Source: Lewinellaceae bacterium
GTDB lineage: Bacteria; Bacteroidota; Bacteroidia; Chitinophagales; Saprospiraceae
Direction of reading: 5' to 3'
DNA length: 64,000 bases
Assembly: GCA_020636355.1 (NCBI GenBank)
Contig: JACJYB010000018.1
Coordinates: forward strand, 21,881-85,880
Shown here: positions 50,382-59,347 of the stretch, piece by piece
Layout of the letters: each line of letters begins with the position of its first letter
How positions within the stretch are numbered: the stretch's first letter is position 1
Translations under genes and position numbers: made by a program
The notes under the pieces: model-generated
What the model saw: only the letters and a program-made list of their open reading frames with translations
What the model was told of the DNA's origin: nothing
The model's database searches: none

Positions 50382-51179
50382 ATGAAAACGAAAAGCTATC
50401 AAGGGATCTGTAGAATCATTATTTCCGGGTTGCTGGCATTCCTGTTTACCCTGTCCAGCTTCGCCCAGAGCAAACGAATGTGGGTGGAGATTAACTATAT
50501 GAAGAGTAAATCAGGTGATTACGAATCCATTGAAACGGATGTCTGGAAATCCATCCATCAGGAGCGCATCAAACAGGGAGACATGTTTTACTGGGCACTC
50601 TACCATGTGGATTACCCCAGCGGAACAGGTTGTGACTACGATTATGTTACACTCAATGTTTACGACAACATAAATGACATCGAAGTAGGATTCGATAATT
50701 GGAATAATTGGGTTAAAAACCTACCCATTTCACAAGATGTGCTGGATAAGACCAACGAAAGCCGTGACATTGTATTCACTGAAGTTTTTGAATTACTGGC
50801 CCAATCTTCTGAAGATGACGGGCGTCCTCCCAAATTCATCGTCGCCAACCGTATGCAAACCGATGTGCCGGAAGCCTATGTCGCTATGGAAAAAGAAATC
50901 TATCAGCCGGTCCACCGCAAAGCTGCCGATCGGGATATGCGCAAAAACTGGTGGCTGTTACAACGGTTTATTCCGGATGGTACTGAATTTGGTTACAACT
51001 TCATCACCTTTGATTTCTACAACAATATGAATCAGCTGATCCTTCCGGAAACCGACGATCTGTGGGAAAATGCTCATCCACAAGGTGACCTGTATCAAAA
51101 ACTAGCCAACCTGCATGTAAGCGATATGCGAACCATTGTTCGGCGTGAATTATGGCGAATGGTAGATGAAGCAAAATAA
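50382..51179 (+). CDS. Secreted protein, function unknown
   Basis: A 265-residue exported protein with signal peptide (IIISGLLAFLFTLSSFAQ, cleavage near residue 29). The mature part is a mixed alpha/beta protein with two related halves: KRMWVEINYMKSKSGDYESIETDVWKSIHQERIKQGDMFYW and PPKFIVANRMQTDVPEAYVAMEKEIYQPVHRKAADRDMRKNWWL (each abbreviated here), both with a W-x-x-(I/V)H motif and a following FNFY/YVTLNVY strand. This suggests a ferredoxin-like (dimeric alpha/beta barrel) duplication. I cannot assign a function. It is monocistronic. Confidence 0.8.
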   Translation: MKTKSYQGICRIIISGLLAFLFTLSSFAQSKRMWVEINYMKSKSGDYESIETDVWKSIHQERIKQGDMFYWALYHVDYPSGTGCDYDYVTLNVYDNINDIEVGFDNWNNWVKNLPISQDVLDKTNESRDIVFTEVFELLAQSSEDDGRPPKFIVANRMQTDVPEAYVAMEKEIYQPVHRKAADRDMRKNWWLLQRFIPDGTEFGYNFITFDFYNNMNQLILPETDDLWENAHPQGDLYQKLANLHVSDMRTIVRRELWRMVDEAK

Positions 51180-51247
51180 GGAAATGAACGCTTAACAGAA
51201 GGAGACGAGGTAGCAAAAGCAGGAGAAGTAGAACAGCCACGCAGAGA

Positions 51248-51320
51248 TATCTTAAGTCTTTTAAACCTCTTTCACCTTTTCTACCTCTTTTACCTTTTTT
51301 ACTTTTTCTACTTTCTACTT
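51248..51320. repeat. Pyrimidine-rich short repeat (CTTTTTAC-like)n
   Basis: CTACCTCTTTTACCTTTTTTACTTTTTCTACTTTCTACTTC runs on the plus strand; broken here as CTACCTCTTTTACC and TTTTTTACTTTTTC. Located just past the stop of the TonB-like gene. Confidence 0.6.
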
Positions 51321-52199
51321 CAATTTAAAGTCAATGGTGATGGTTCCACATTGTTTGTCAATGCTGGACTTGGTAAACCGAAATTTCTTTGCCGACCGGA
51401 TGGCGAGGTCTTTCAAGGTAGCATCGGTAGTTGTTGATCCTTTCTGGGTATAGTCGGCGCTGACTACATGTCCATCGGTATCCACACAAACTTTGACAAC
51501 GACACGGCCAGTCTTTTGTGAATTGTCGTTAATAACCGGCTCAAAGAGAACACCCCGGTCACCTAATCCACCGCCAACGGTACCACTGCCGGTACTGATA
51601 CCCTCCAGATTTTTCGCATTCGGGTCACCATTGGGGTCGCCCTGATTGCCGGCCGTATTGGTTTTCCCTTTGCCATTTCCAAAGAGGTCACCGTATTGTT
51701 TGGAAGCATCGTCATATTCCTGTTGTTTGCGGTCGGCCTCCTCTTGTGCTTTACGGGCAGCTTCTTCTTCCGCCTTGCGCTTGGCATCTTCCTCGGCTTG
51801 TTTCTTCCGGGCTTCTTCCTGCTGTTGTTTTTTCTTGGCGTCAGCCTCTTCCTTCTGCTTCTTTTTCAGGGCAATGGATTCCGGATCTTCACTGGTCAAA
51901 ATCTTTTCCTGCTTGGTTGGCTCGGGCTTTGATTCAACTGGTGGTGCCGTTTGCTTGGGAGGTTCCGGTTTGGGTGGTTCTTTCTTTTCATTCTGCATAT
52001 CCGGTTTGTCGTCTCCTTGCCCTACATTGGGCAGGCCCAGACTCACCAACAGTCCAGGTTGGCCGGGAGGTGGCACCTGGATAGACATCAGAGGAAGCAC
52101 CAGTAACAGGATCAATATTGCATTGACGATGGTACTGGTTATCAACGCCTTGCGCCGATTTTTTTCTTCATTGGCCTGTATCAGTTCCTCTCCCTGCAT
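51315..52199 (-). CDS. Energy transducer TonB/TolA-like protein
   Basis: Periplasm-spanning protein linking the ExbB/ExbD motor to outer-membrane receptors. The 294 residues: short cytoplasmic part, one membrane span (about 20-40, STIVNAILILLLVLPLMS), a Pro/Lys/Glu-rich section (EPPKPEPPKQTAPP), a long charged helix (about 105-170, rich in Lys/Glu/Ala/Gln, TolA-like), a Gly/Asn linker and a C-terminal TonB domain (about 205-294: LFEPVINDNSQKTGRVVVKVCVDTDGHVVSADYTQKG in parts). Operon order exbB-exbD-tonB. Confidence 0.9.
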   Translation of the reverse strand: MQGEELIQANEEKNRRKALITSTIVNAILILLLVLPLMSIQVPPPGQPGLLVSLGLPNVGQGDDKPDMQNEKKEPPKPEPPKQTAPPVESKPEPTKQEKILTSEDPESIALKKKQKEEADAKKKQQQEEARKKQAEEDAKRKAEEEAARKAQEEADRKQQEYDDASKQYGDLFGNGKGKTNTAGNQGDPNGDPNAKNLEGISTGSGTVGGGLGDRGVLFEPVINDNSQKTGRVVVKVCVDTDGHVVSADYTQKGSTTTDATLKDLAIRSAKKFRFTKSSIDKQCGTITIDFKLK

Positions 52200-52277
52200 G
52201 ATGCTGTCATTTCTATTAAGAACGCGACCGGAACGGCAAAAGGTACCATACAGATCGCCAATTCACACTTTATTAAC

Positions 52278-52676
52278 CTATTCGGGCCGGGTAGCCGCCA
52301 CGACTTTAATGTTTAATTTTAATGCCAGGTTATACACCTGGGTCACGTATTTCCATTCAGCTTCCTCATCAGCATAGATAACCAGAGCATAGTCCCGGGG
52401 ATTAGGCGCTGCATTAACTTGTGATCGCACGCTCCTTTCCAATTCGGATAAGGTCACCCGTTTGCCATTCCAGTAAAAGGCTCCGGATGGATCAATCGAA
52501 ACATCTCCCGACTTTGGTGCGACCACTTTTGACACTGAACTGGGCAACTTCAAATTGATGGCATTCTGTGTCACCAGCGAAGAGGTCAGCATAAAGAAGA
52601 TCAGCAGAAGGAAGATGATATCCGTCAAGGATGACATGCTAAACTCTGCCGAAACTTTATTTCTTTTTTTGATCAT
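52278..52676 (-). CDS. exbD: Biopolymer transporter ExbD
   Basis: Component of the TonB-energising motor. The 132 residues have a short N-terminal tail, one span (about 18-37: SLTDIIFLLLIFFMLTSSL) containing the Asp needed for proton flow (Asp19, in LTDIIF), and a periplasmic domain with ALVIYADEEAEWKYVTQVYNLA. It follows exbB by 47 nt. Confidence 0.93.
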   Translation of the reverse strand: MIKKRNKVSAEFSMSSLTDIIFLLLIFFMLTSSLVTQNAINLKLPSSVSKVVAPKSGDVSIDPSGAFYWNGKRVTLSELERSVRSQVNAAPNPRDYALVIYADEEAEWKYVTQVYNLALKLNIKVVAATRPE

Positions 52677-52681
52677 GTTCT

Positions 52682-52722
52682 TTCATTCAACTTTCAACAT
52701 TCAACCTTCAGCACTCAACATT
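52682..52722. repeat. Short ATTCAAC repeat between exbB and exbD
   Basis: Imperfect units ATTCAAC, TTTCAAC, ATTCAAC, CTTCAGC, ACTCAAC, ATT fill the exbB-exbD spacer; related to repeats at 15072 and 32648. Confidence 0.65.
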
Positions 52723-52723
52723 G

Positions 52724-53401
52724 CTAGGCCGGTTCCTGCAATAAGTCCATAAACTCTACGGTCGTGCGCTCCATCTGGAAAATGACCTTTTCCACCAGGG
52801 AGACCAGCAGGTTATAGCCGATGAATGCGAGAATACCAACAAAAAGGCCGCCAGCCGTGGTCAGCAGGGCCTGATAGATACCGCCAGCAAGTAATTTAGG
52901 GGTAATGTCTTCAGCCGTCGACATCTGGTAAAACGCCAGGATCATACCGGTGACCGTTCCGAAAAATCCAATCATAGGTGCCGCACCGGCTATACTCGCC
53001 AGCCGTGAAAGGTTTTTCTCCAGGCGAAATACCTCCAGGTTACCTACGTTTTCAATAGCTGCATCAATATCACCAAGCGGTTTACCAATACGCTGCAATC
53101 CTTTCTCGACCATGCGTGCCATCGGCGAGTCGGTATTGCGACACAGTGCCCTGGCTCCTTCTATATTGCCGGACTGAACACTTGCCCGGATATTGTTCAT
53201 AAAATTCTGATCGACCCGACCTGCCTTACTGATGGTCAGGTATCGCTCGACGAGGATAAATACAGCGAGAAAAAACAATACCAGCAGGATGACCATGATG
53301 GCAATACCTACCGTCCCGGATTGCAGGATCACATCCAAAGCACTCTGGGTTTCAACACCTTCTTCAGGTAAAGTTTGCATATCTTGAAACAAAAGCCACA
53401 T
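52724..53401 (-). CDS. exbB: MotA/TolQ/ExbB proton channel
   Basis: Inner-membrane motor subunit that powers TonB. The 225 residues have three spans (about 28-50, 130-155, 170-195). The conserved loop region reads MVEKGLQRIGKPLGDIDAAIENVG, and the hallmark segment is ASIAGAAPMIGFFGTVTGMILAFYQM (proline and threonine in the channel). It starts the exbB-exbD-tonB operon. A -7 like box lies at 53479-53486. Confidence 0.94.
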   Translation of the reverse strand: MWLLFQDMQTLPEEGVETQSALDVILQSGTVGIAIMVILLVLFFLAVFILVERYLTISKAGRVDQNFMNNIRASVQSGNIEGARALCRNTDSPMARMVEKGLQRIGKPLGDIDAAIENVGNLEVFRLEKNLSRLASIAGAAPMIGFFGTVTGMILAFYQMSTAEDITPKLLAGGIYQALLTTAGGLFVGILAFIGYNLLVSLVEKVIFQMERTTVEFMDLLQEPA

Positions 53402-53478
53402 ATACGGTTTACTTTAATACGGTTTCCAAATTGTCAGGTGATAAACGATATAGCCGATTTACAACGTATACCGAATAG

Positions 53479-53486
53479 CAAATTTA
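53479..53486 (-). promoter_or_regulatory. -7 promoter element for the exbB operon
   Basis: Reads TAAATTTG on the minus strand, an exact TAnnTTTG match, 77 nt before the exbB start. Confidence 0.4.
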
Positions 53487-53693
53487 GGCAATTTTCGCTT
53501 TACATTACATCTTTTTTTAACTTATTACTTACACAAAATCAATCTTTCATGTGGCACATTGGCCATATGTTAGCGAAAATTTAAAAGTCCGGAGCAACCG
53601 GCTAACCCGTTTGATTGTCTGAAAATTTTGGCCCGTAAACCAGATTTTGTCTAAATTTAACTCAAAGTCAAATTTTTCTTCTGAACGCAATTG

Positions 53694-56084
53694 ATGGATA
53701 TGAGAAGAATCCGTAAAGCAGCCGTACTAGGATCCGGCGTCATGGGATCAGCGATCGCCTGCCACCTGGCTAACGTAGGACTGGAAGTCCTGATGCTGGA
53801 TATCGTACCGTTTGATCTGACCGAAAAAGAAGCCTCAAACCCGGCGGCACGTAATCGGGTGGTCAACGAATCCTTAAAAAAAGCCATTGGGAGCCGGCCG
53901 GCACCCCTGTACCACCAGGAATTTGCTCAACGCATCCAAACCGGGAATCTCACCGATGACCTGGAACGCATCAAAGATGCCGACTGGATCATCGAAGTAG
54001 TCGTCGAGCGGCTGGACATCAAAAAGCAACTCTTTGCCCGGGTCGATCAATATCGCAAGCCAGGCACCCTGGTCAGTTCAAATACTTCCGGCATACCCAT
54101 CCATCTTATGCTTGACGAACGGAGTAACGATTTCCGTCAGCATTTCTGTGGCACGCACTTCTTCAACCCTCCCCGGTACCTGGAGTTACTGGAGGTCATT
54201 CCAACTCCCGAGACGTTGTCTGAAGTGACTGACTTTTTTATGGATTTTGGCTCCCGGATATTGGGTAAGCAGACCGTCCTGTGTAAGGATACTCCGGCAT
54301 TTATCGCCAATCGCGTCGGTGTCTATGCCATGGGCAAAATTTATGAACTCACTCAAGAACTGGGTATCAGTATTGAGGATGCCGACAAGCTGACCGGTCC
54401 TGCTATTGGAAGACCCAATACGGGCACTTTCCGGCTAGGGGACCTGGTTGGTCTCGATGTTGCCCAAAAGGTCATGGAAGGCATCAAACATAACTGTCCG
54501 GAAGATGAGCAGATGAAGGATATGGTTATCCCAGATTTTCTGAGATATCTGGTAGATAACAAGTACCTGGGCAACAAAACCGGTCAGGGATTTTATCAAA
54601 AAACAAAAGAAAAAGATGAGAAAGGCCGCACCGTGGTTTTAGGCCTTGATTTGAAAACGCACCAATACCGGCCTGCACAAAAACAGAATTACCCCAGTCT
54701 GGGAGTCGCTAAACAAATCGATGACGTGCGGCGTCGCGTAAAAGCAGTCGCCAACAGCGAAGATCTGGGTGGACAATTGGTACGCCGATCTCTGGCAGGA
54801 CTTTTCGCCTATGTGTCCAACCGTATCCCTGAAATATCAGATCATATCTTTAGCATTGATCAGGCCATCAAAGCCGGGTTCGCCTGGGAACTGGGCCCTT
54901 TTGAATATTGGGAAGCCGTAGGCCTGCAGGAAGGAAAAGCATGGGCAGAAGCAGAAGGATATGTCTTAAGCGAATGGGCCAATCGTTACATCGCGCAGGG
55001 ACATGAATCCTTTTATGAAAAGAAAGAAGGAAAGCGATATTGCTACGATCCGCTTCAGGACAAGATGCTGGCAGTAGGCGGATTGGAAGGACTAGTACTA
55101 CTTGATAACAGCAATGCTCCGGTCTACAAAAATGACGAAGTGACCCTCCACGATATCGGAGATGGTGTGCTTAACCTGGAGTTCACCAGCAAAGCAAACG
55201 CGATAGGCGAAGGCATCCTGCGGGGAATCAATGAATCGATCGAACTTGCCGAAACGGGCAAATGGAATGGGATGGTTATCGGCAATACGTCCAAGAACTT
55301 TTCGGTCGGAGCCAATCTCATGCTAATGGGCATGATGGCCTTCCAGCAGGAATTTGAAGAATTGAATCTGGCTGTAAAGCTCTTCCAGGATACCTCCATG
55401 CGATGCCGCTATTCGGCCATTCCGGTGGTTGCAGCTACTCAGGGGTATGTTTTCGGAGGTGGTTGTGAATTGCAGATGCACTGTGATGCTACGATGGCAG
55501 CTGCAGAGTCCTATATTGGCCTGGTAGAAGCCGGAGTAGGGTTGATCCCAGGTGGTGGGGGCACCAAAGAATTTGCCGTGCGCGCCTCGGATGCATTCCA
55601 AGCTGGCGAGATTGAGATCCCTACCCTGCTGGAGCGATTCAAGACCATTGCGCTGGCGGCTGTTTCTACCTCTGCTTATGAAGCCTTTGATCACAAGTAC
55701 TTATTACCGGAGCGCGATGAGGTCGTGGTGCGGGGCCGTGCTAATATCGCTGAAGCAAAAGCAAAAGTACTGGAGCTGGCGAAGCATTACATCCAGCCGG
55801 TACCCCGCGAGGACATCCGGGTGTTGGGGCGTCAGGGTCTGGCCACCCTCCTGATAGGTGCCCATAGCCTAAAACTGGGTCATTACGCCAGTGATCACGA
55901 TATCAAAATCGCCCAGAAAATGGCATATGTCCTGTGCGGCGGAGACCTTTCCAGTCCGCAAAATGTTTCAGAGCAATACCTCCTTGACATCGAGCGTGAA
56001 GCTTTTCTGAGTCTTTGTGGCGAACCCAAGACATTAGAACGCATCCAGTACATGCTGGAGAACAATAAGCCGTTGAGGAATTGA
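53694..56084 (+). CDS. fadN: 3-hydroxyacyl-CoA dehydrogenase / enoyl-CoA hydratase (FadN-type)
   Basis: Bifunctional fatty-acid beta-oxidation enzyme of 796 residues, with the dehydrogenase first. The NAD site reads AVLGSGVMGSAIACHLANVG (about residues 9-28); catalytic region GTHFFNPPRYLELLEVIP (His and Asn/Pro), HAD C-terminal domain with FIANRVGVYAM and GRPNTGTFRLGDLVGLDV. The second half (about 470-720) is a crotonase domain: GMVIGNTSKNFSVGANLMLM and AATQGYVFGGGCELQMHCD, GLVEAGVGLIPGGGGTKEFA (oxyanion-hole and Glu). A TTG start at 53691 is next to the ATG, which is preferred. It begins a beta-oxidation operon with fadA, with a four-helix-bundle gene between. Confidence 0.93.
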   Translation: MDMRRIRKAAVLGSGVMGSAIACHLANVGLEVLMLDIVPFDLTEKEASNPAARNRVVNESLKKAIGSRPAPLYHQEFAQRIQTGNLTDDLERIKDADWIIEVVVERLDIKKQLFARVDQYRKPGTLVSSNTSGIPIHLMLDERSNDFRQHFCGTHFFNPPRYLELLEVIPTPETLSEVTDFFMDFGSRILGKQTVLCKDTPAFIANRVGVYAMGKIYELTQELGISIEDADKLTGPAIGRPNTGTFRLGDLVGLDVAQKVMEGIKHNCPEDEQMKDMVIPDFLRYLVDNKYLGNKTGQGFYQKTKEKDEKGRTVVLGLDLKTHQYRPAQKQNYPSLGVAKQIDDVRRRVKAVANSEDLGGQLVRRSLAGLFAYVSNRIPEISDHIFSIDQAIKAGFAWELGPFEYWEAVGLQEGKAWAEAEGYVLSEWANRYIAQGHESFYEKKEGKRYCYDPLQDKMLAVGGLEGLVLLDNSNAPVYKNDEVTLHDIGDGVLNLEFTSKANAIGEGILRGINESIELAETGKWNGMVIGNTSKNFSVGANLMLMGMMAFQQEFEELNLAVKLFQDTSMRCRYSAIPVVAATQGYVFGGGCELQMHCDATMAAAESYIGLVEAGVGLIPGGGGTKEFAVRASDAFQAGEIEIPTLLERFKTIALAAVSTSAYEAFDHKYLLPERDEVVVRGRANIAEAKAKVLELAKHYIQPVPREDIRVLGRQGLATLLIGAHSLKLGHYASDHDIKIAQKMAYVLCGGDLSSPQNVSEQYLLDIEREAFLSLCGEPKTLERIQYMLENNKPLRN

Positions 56085-56095
56085 AAGATAGACAT

Positions 56096-56143
56096 GAGAT
56101 GGGAGATGGGAGATGGGAGATGGGAGATGGGAGATTTGAGATG
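56096..56143. repeat. GAGATGG short tandem repeat
   Basis: Six units of GAGATGG/GAGATTT lie between fadN and the four-helix-bundle gene. The last piece GAGATTTGAGA (56131-56141) is the reverse complement of TCTCAAATCTC at 56529-56539. Confidence 0.8.
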
Positions 56144-56165
56144 AACCTATAATAACCACTTATGT

Positions 56166-56561
56166 ATGGCATATCATAATTACAAAGAGCTTATAGCATG
56201 GAAAAAGGCTAAGGAACTATGCATTTTCATCTATCATTTTTTCAATGAATGCGAGAATGAAAATTCTGTCTTCTATAAACAGATGATACGAGCAGCATTA
56301 TCCATTCCTTCGAATATTGCAGAAGGCTGTGGCAGAGGAACCAATAAACAGACCTTACATTTTCTTGATATAGCATATGGTTCTACCTGTGAACTGGAAA
56401 CACAAATGATTATTTATTCAGAAATTAAATCAGTAAATCAGGAGCATTTGGATATTATTTTCCGTCAAATTATTGAGGTCCAAAAATTAATCTTTGGATT
56501 TAAAAATAAAATCTCATTGGGGGAAAATTCTCAAATCTCAAATCTCAAATCTCAAATCTAG
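56166..56561 (+). CDS. Four-helix-bundle protein (S23/23S rRNA-IVP family)
   Basis: A 131-residue protein of the four-helix-bundle family once found inside 23S rRNA intervening sequences. The pattern is characteristic: YKELIAWKKAKELCIFIYHF start, FYKQMIRAALSIPSNIAEGCGRG, QTLHFLDIAYGSTCELETQM and a last helix IIFRQIIEVQKLIFGF. The tail (SQISNLKSQI) is encoded by the flanking repeat, as seen in many such genes. It sits between fadN and fadA, bounded by a GAGATGG array and its inverted partner (56096-56143 and 56529-56556), and is more AT-rich than both neighbours. Its role is unknown. Confidence 0.88.
   Translation: MAYHNYKELIAWKKAKELCIFIYHFFNECENENSVFYKQMIRAALSIPSNIAEGCGRGTNKQTLHFLDIAYGSTCELETQMIIYSEIKSVNQEHLDIIFRQIIEVQKLIFGFKNKISLGENSQISNLKSQI
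56529..56558. repeat. CTCAAAT short tandem repeat
   Basis: Four units of CTCAAAT (with a TCTCAAATCTC opening) overlap the 3' end of the four-helix-bundle gene; inverted relative to the array at 56096. Confidence 0.8.
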
Positions 56562-56565
56562 CTTT

Positions 56566-57738
56566 ATGGAAGCATACATCGTCAAAGCATACCGTTCCGC
56601 AGTCGGCAAAGCAAAAAAAGGTGGATTTCGATTTTACCGGTCTGATGACCTGGCTGTGGAGATCATCAAACATCTTCTGAAAGAAACACCGGAGCTGGAC
56701 CCTAAACTGGTGGATGACGTCATCGTAGGATGCGCCAATCCGGAAGGTGAGCAGGGACTGCAGATCGGCCGGCAAATATCTGTGCGCGCATTGGGCAAGG
56801 AGGTCCCGGGAATGACGGTGAATCGTTACTGCGCATCGGGTTTGGAGACCATCTCGATCGCGGTAGCCAAGATCCGGGCGGGCATGGGCGAATGCTTTCT
56901 TGCCGGCGGCGTGGAAAGCATGAGCATGATTCCGATGGAAGGTTACAAATTGGCACCTTCGTACCAGGTAGCCACGAATACACCCAATTATGTCGTTGGC
57001 ATGGGTCTCACTGCTGAAGCGGTCGCTAAGAAATATGGTGTAAGTCGCGAGGATCAGGATGTATTTGCCATGCGGTCCCACAAACTTGCCGCTGCCGCTA
57101 TTCAGGAGGGCAAATTTAAAGACGAGATCGTACCGGTGCCGGTTGAAGAAATCTACGTCGAAGGAGGCCTGCGAAAGGAACGCTCCTGGGTGGTAGACAC
57201 CGATGAAGGGGTTCGTGCCGACACCAACCTGGAAGCGCTGGCCAAACTTAAGCCGGTCTTCGCTAATGGCGGATCAGTAACCGCAGGTAACTCCTCCCAA
57301 ACATCCGATGGCGCCGCCTTCACACTGGTTATGAGCGAGCGGCTGGTAAAACATCTCAATTTGACACCGATTGCCCGCATGGTAAGTTGTTCCGTTGCCG
57401 GTGTTGAACCTTTATATATGGGGATCGGCCCCTGTGCAGCTATACCGAAAGCTTTACAACAAGGCGGGCTGAAACTCGATGATGTTCAACTCATCGAACT
57501 CAATGAAGCTTTTGCGGCACAATCTCTTGCTGTCATCCGGGAAGCTCACCTCAATCCAGACATCGTGAATGTAAATGGAGGTGCAATCGCATTAGGTCAT
57601 CCACTAGGATGTACGGGCGCCAAGCTAAGTACGCAGATCTTCAATGAATTGCGCCGGCGCAATCAAAAGTTCGGCATGGTGACTGCGTGTGTTGGTGGTG
57701 GTCAGGGAATAGCCGGGATTTATGAGTTACTAAATTAA
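56566..57738 (+). CDS. fadA: Acetyl-CoA acyltransferase (thiolase)
   Basis: 3-ketoacyl-CoA thiolase, last step of beta-oxidation. I chose ATG 56566 (390 residues, MEAYIVKAYRSAVGKAK); the open frame begins at 56494, inside the repeat. Motifs: VGCANPEGEQGLQIGRQ, the first catalytic Cys in TVNRYCASGLETISIA (about residue 90), GGVESMSMIPM, SVTAGNSSQTSDGAAF, and the C-terminal NVNGGAIALGHPLGCTGAKL (catalytic His) plus VTACVGGGQGIAGIYE (second Cys). It completes the fadN-fadA pair. Confidence 0.95.
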   Translation: MEAYIVKAYRSAVGKAKKGGFRFYRSDDLAVEIIKHLLKETPELDPKLVDDVIVGCANPEGEQGLQIGRQISVRALGKEVPGMTVNRYCASGLETISIAVAKIRAGMGECFLAGGVESMSMIPMEGYKLAPSYQVATNTPNYVVGMGLTAEAVAKKYGVSREDQDVFAMRSHKLAAAAIQEGKFKDEIVPVPVEEIYVEGGLRKERSWVVDTDEGVRADTNLEALAKLKPVFANGGSVTAGNSSQTSDGAAFTLVMSERLVKHLNLTPIARMVSCSVAGVEPLYMGIGPCAAIPKALQQGGLKLDDVQLIELNEAFAAQSLAVIREAHLNPDIVNVNGGAIALGHPLGCTGAKLSTQIFNELRRRNQKFGMVTACVGGGQGIAGIYELLN

Positions 57739-57766
57739 AGCCAACAATTCAAGTATATAAACGGCA

Positions 57767-58945
57767 TTAATTTATGGCAAACACATCAAATGTCAATTGA
57801 TCTTCGTTTGTTTCCAGGAGATCTTTACGTAAGATTCCCCAATTATGATCATTAATAAACATTTGATAAAAATCATAGCGGTCATTTGCCAAATCCAGTT
57901 TTTTAATAACATTAAATTGCCCATCCAATAAATACCAATAACGCTTAGGACTTAACTTTTTCTGTGCATACTCGTCAGGCGTAACTCTGTCAATGATTTC
58001 GCGCAGATAATATCCTTCTAGTTGGAGAATGCGACCAAAGGCATCAGTTGTGAGGTAATATTTACCATATGCAACATCCCAGTCTTTACCATATGCACTT
58101 ACATCATAGGAATACGGAGTAACCTCTGGCCAATCCGCATACTCAACATCATGAACTTGTAACAATTGCCCTTTCAAATCGTATTCATACAATTTATTTG
58201 AAACCGGGAATGAAACAATAATTCCTGTACCGCTTGAATTGCTGCAAAAAGAAGGTTCATACATTCCATTATGCTGACTGTAAAAAGATTTGTAATACAT
58301 TTCAGGTAAATTCACGATCCACGTTAAATGAGAAAGGCCATAGTCAAGAACAGCCACACAGGGTAATTCTTCTCCCCTTTCGATTGCATTCATCTGTTGG
58401 AAAGTTCCTGGAATCAGTAAATTCCCTTTGAAAACAATATTCGCAAGATAATTCCTCTGAATTATTTCAATTCCATACTGTTTGTATGCCTCGGAGGCAT
58501 TCACATTAAAGCGTTTCCGAACATGTCCATTTGAATCTAACAGCAAAATGATATCAGACTTTGTATTAACGAAATAAACCGAGTCCGTATTTAGTGCGAT
58601 CATGCCATCATTATCCGAAATTGAACCTACCGCATCAGGGCCATCACGTTCCAGTTTTATTTGCCAATTTAATTCCGTATTCATTGGATTACTGACAGTG
58701 ATTGCTTCCGCCTGGGGAGAATAAAAGGCCAAAAAAATGCTTTCATCTTTTGTCAGTAATTGATAATTGTAATTAATTGCAGGCGTTCTTTTATCCAACT
58801 GGAATACATATTGTGTAACTAGAGCCACATCGTGTGATTCGTTGTCAAGGGATTCTTGATTCTTCTCAACATCAGATACACATGCCATTGGCATGAGTAG
58901 AAACAAGAATACACTAATTCCAAAAATTACCTTTTCAAAGTTCAT
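57767..58945 (-). CDS. DUF4221-like lipoprotein
   Basis: A 392-residue probable lipoprotein. Signal with lipobox VFLFLLMPMAC (Cys at about residue 22). The mature part has repeated beta-propeller-like segments: SIFLAFYSPQAEAITVSN, VYFVNTKSDIILLLDSNGHVRKRF, LYEYDLKGQLLQVHDVEYADWPEV and GRILQLEGYYLREIID. Similar DUF4221-type Bacteroidota proteins of about 380-400 residues combine a lipobox with this 6-bladed pattern. The gene and its spacer are AT-rich compared with the flanks. Function unknown. Confidence 0.8.
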   Translation of the reverse strand: MNFEKVIFGISVFLFLLMPMACVSDVEKNQESLDNESHDVALVTQYVFQLDKRTPAINYNYQLLTKDESIFLAFYSPQAEAITVSNPMNTELNWQIKLERDGPDAVGSISDNDGMIALNTDSVYFVNTKSDIILLLDSNGHVRKRFNVNASEAYKQYGIEIIQRNYLANIVFKGNLLIPGTFQQMNAIERGEELPCVAVLDYGLSHLTWIVNLPEMYYKSFYSQHNGMYEPSFCSNSSGTGIIVSFPVSNKLYEYDLKGQLLQVHDVEYADWPEVTPYSYDVSAYGKDWDVAYGKYYLTTDAFGRILQLEGYYLREIIDRVTPDEYAQKKLSPKRYWYLLDGQFNVIKKLDLANDRYDFYQMFINDHNWGILRKDLLETNEDQLTFDVFAIN

Positions 58946-59347
58946 GAAATAACCGGGATCTTATTCTAAAAATGGGCAAAACTCGTGTGAATTGTAAAAT
59001 CAGGCTCAATTGCAACATCATGATGTTCATCCCTGTTGCTCTTGATTCAAATAACCAATATTTCTCCAGCCTCGGGTAATTGCAGCGAATGCACACTTTC
59101 CTGAACACCTCAGCATTCGCCCGAAAGCACTTTAAAACTACTTCTATCAAATAAATTAAAACTACCTGGTGCAGTTTTTAAATAATCTCACTGAATCATC
59201 AGACAAGTTGTAATTCGAAATTACGAACAAGTAATTCCTGATGCAATAGCCCAGATGTTAAGGGGATTATCTTTCTTCTAATATTTACACAAAAAAATAG
59301 CTTTTATATTTATTTGATCTTAGACTTTTAGCATCCATTTAAAACAT
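58946..59347. other. AT-rich spacer with palindromes
   Basis: 402 nt with no credible gene. It has a perfect 14-bp palindrome AACATCATGATGTT (59014-59027) 69 nt before the lipoprotein gene, and GTAATT-CGA-AATTAC (59210-59224). Both could be operators; no promoter box is clear. Confidence 0.5.
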
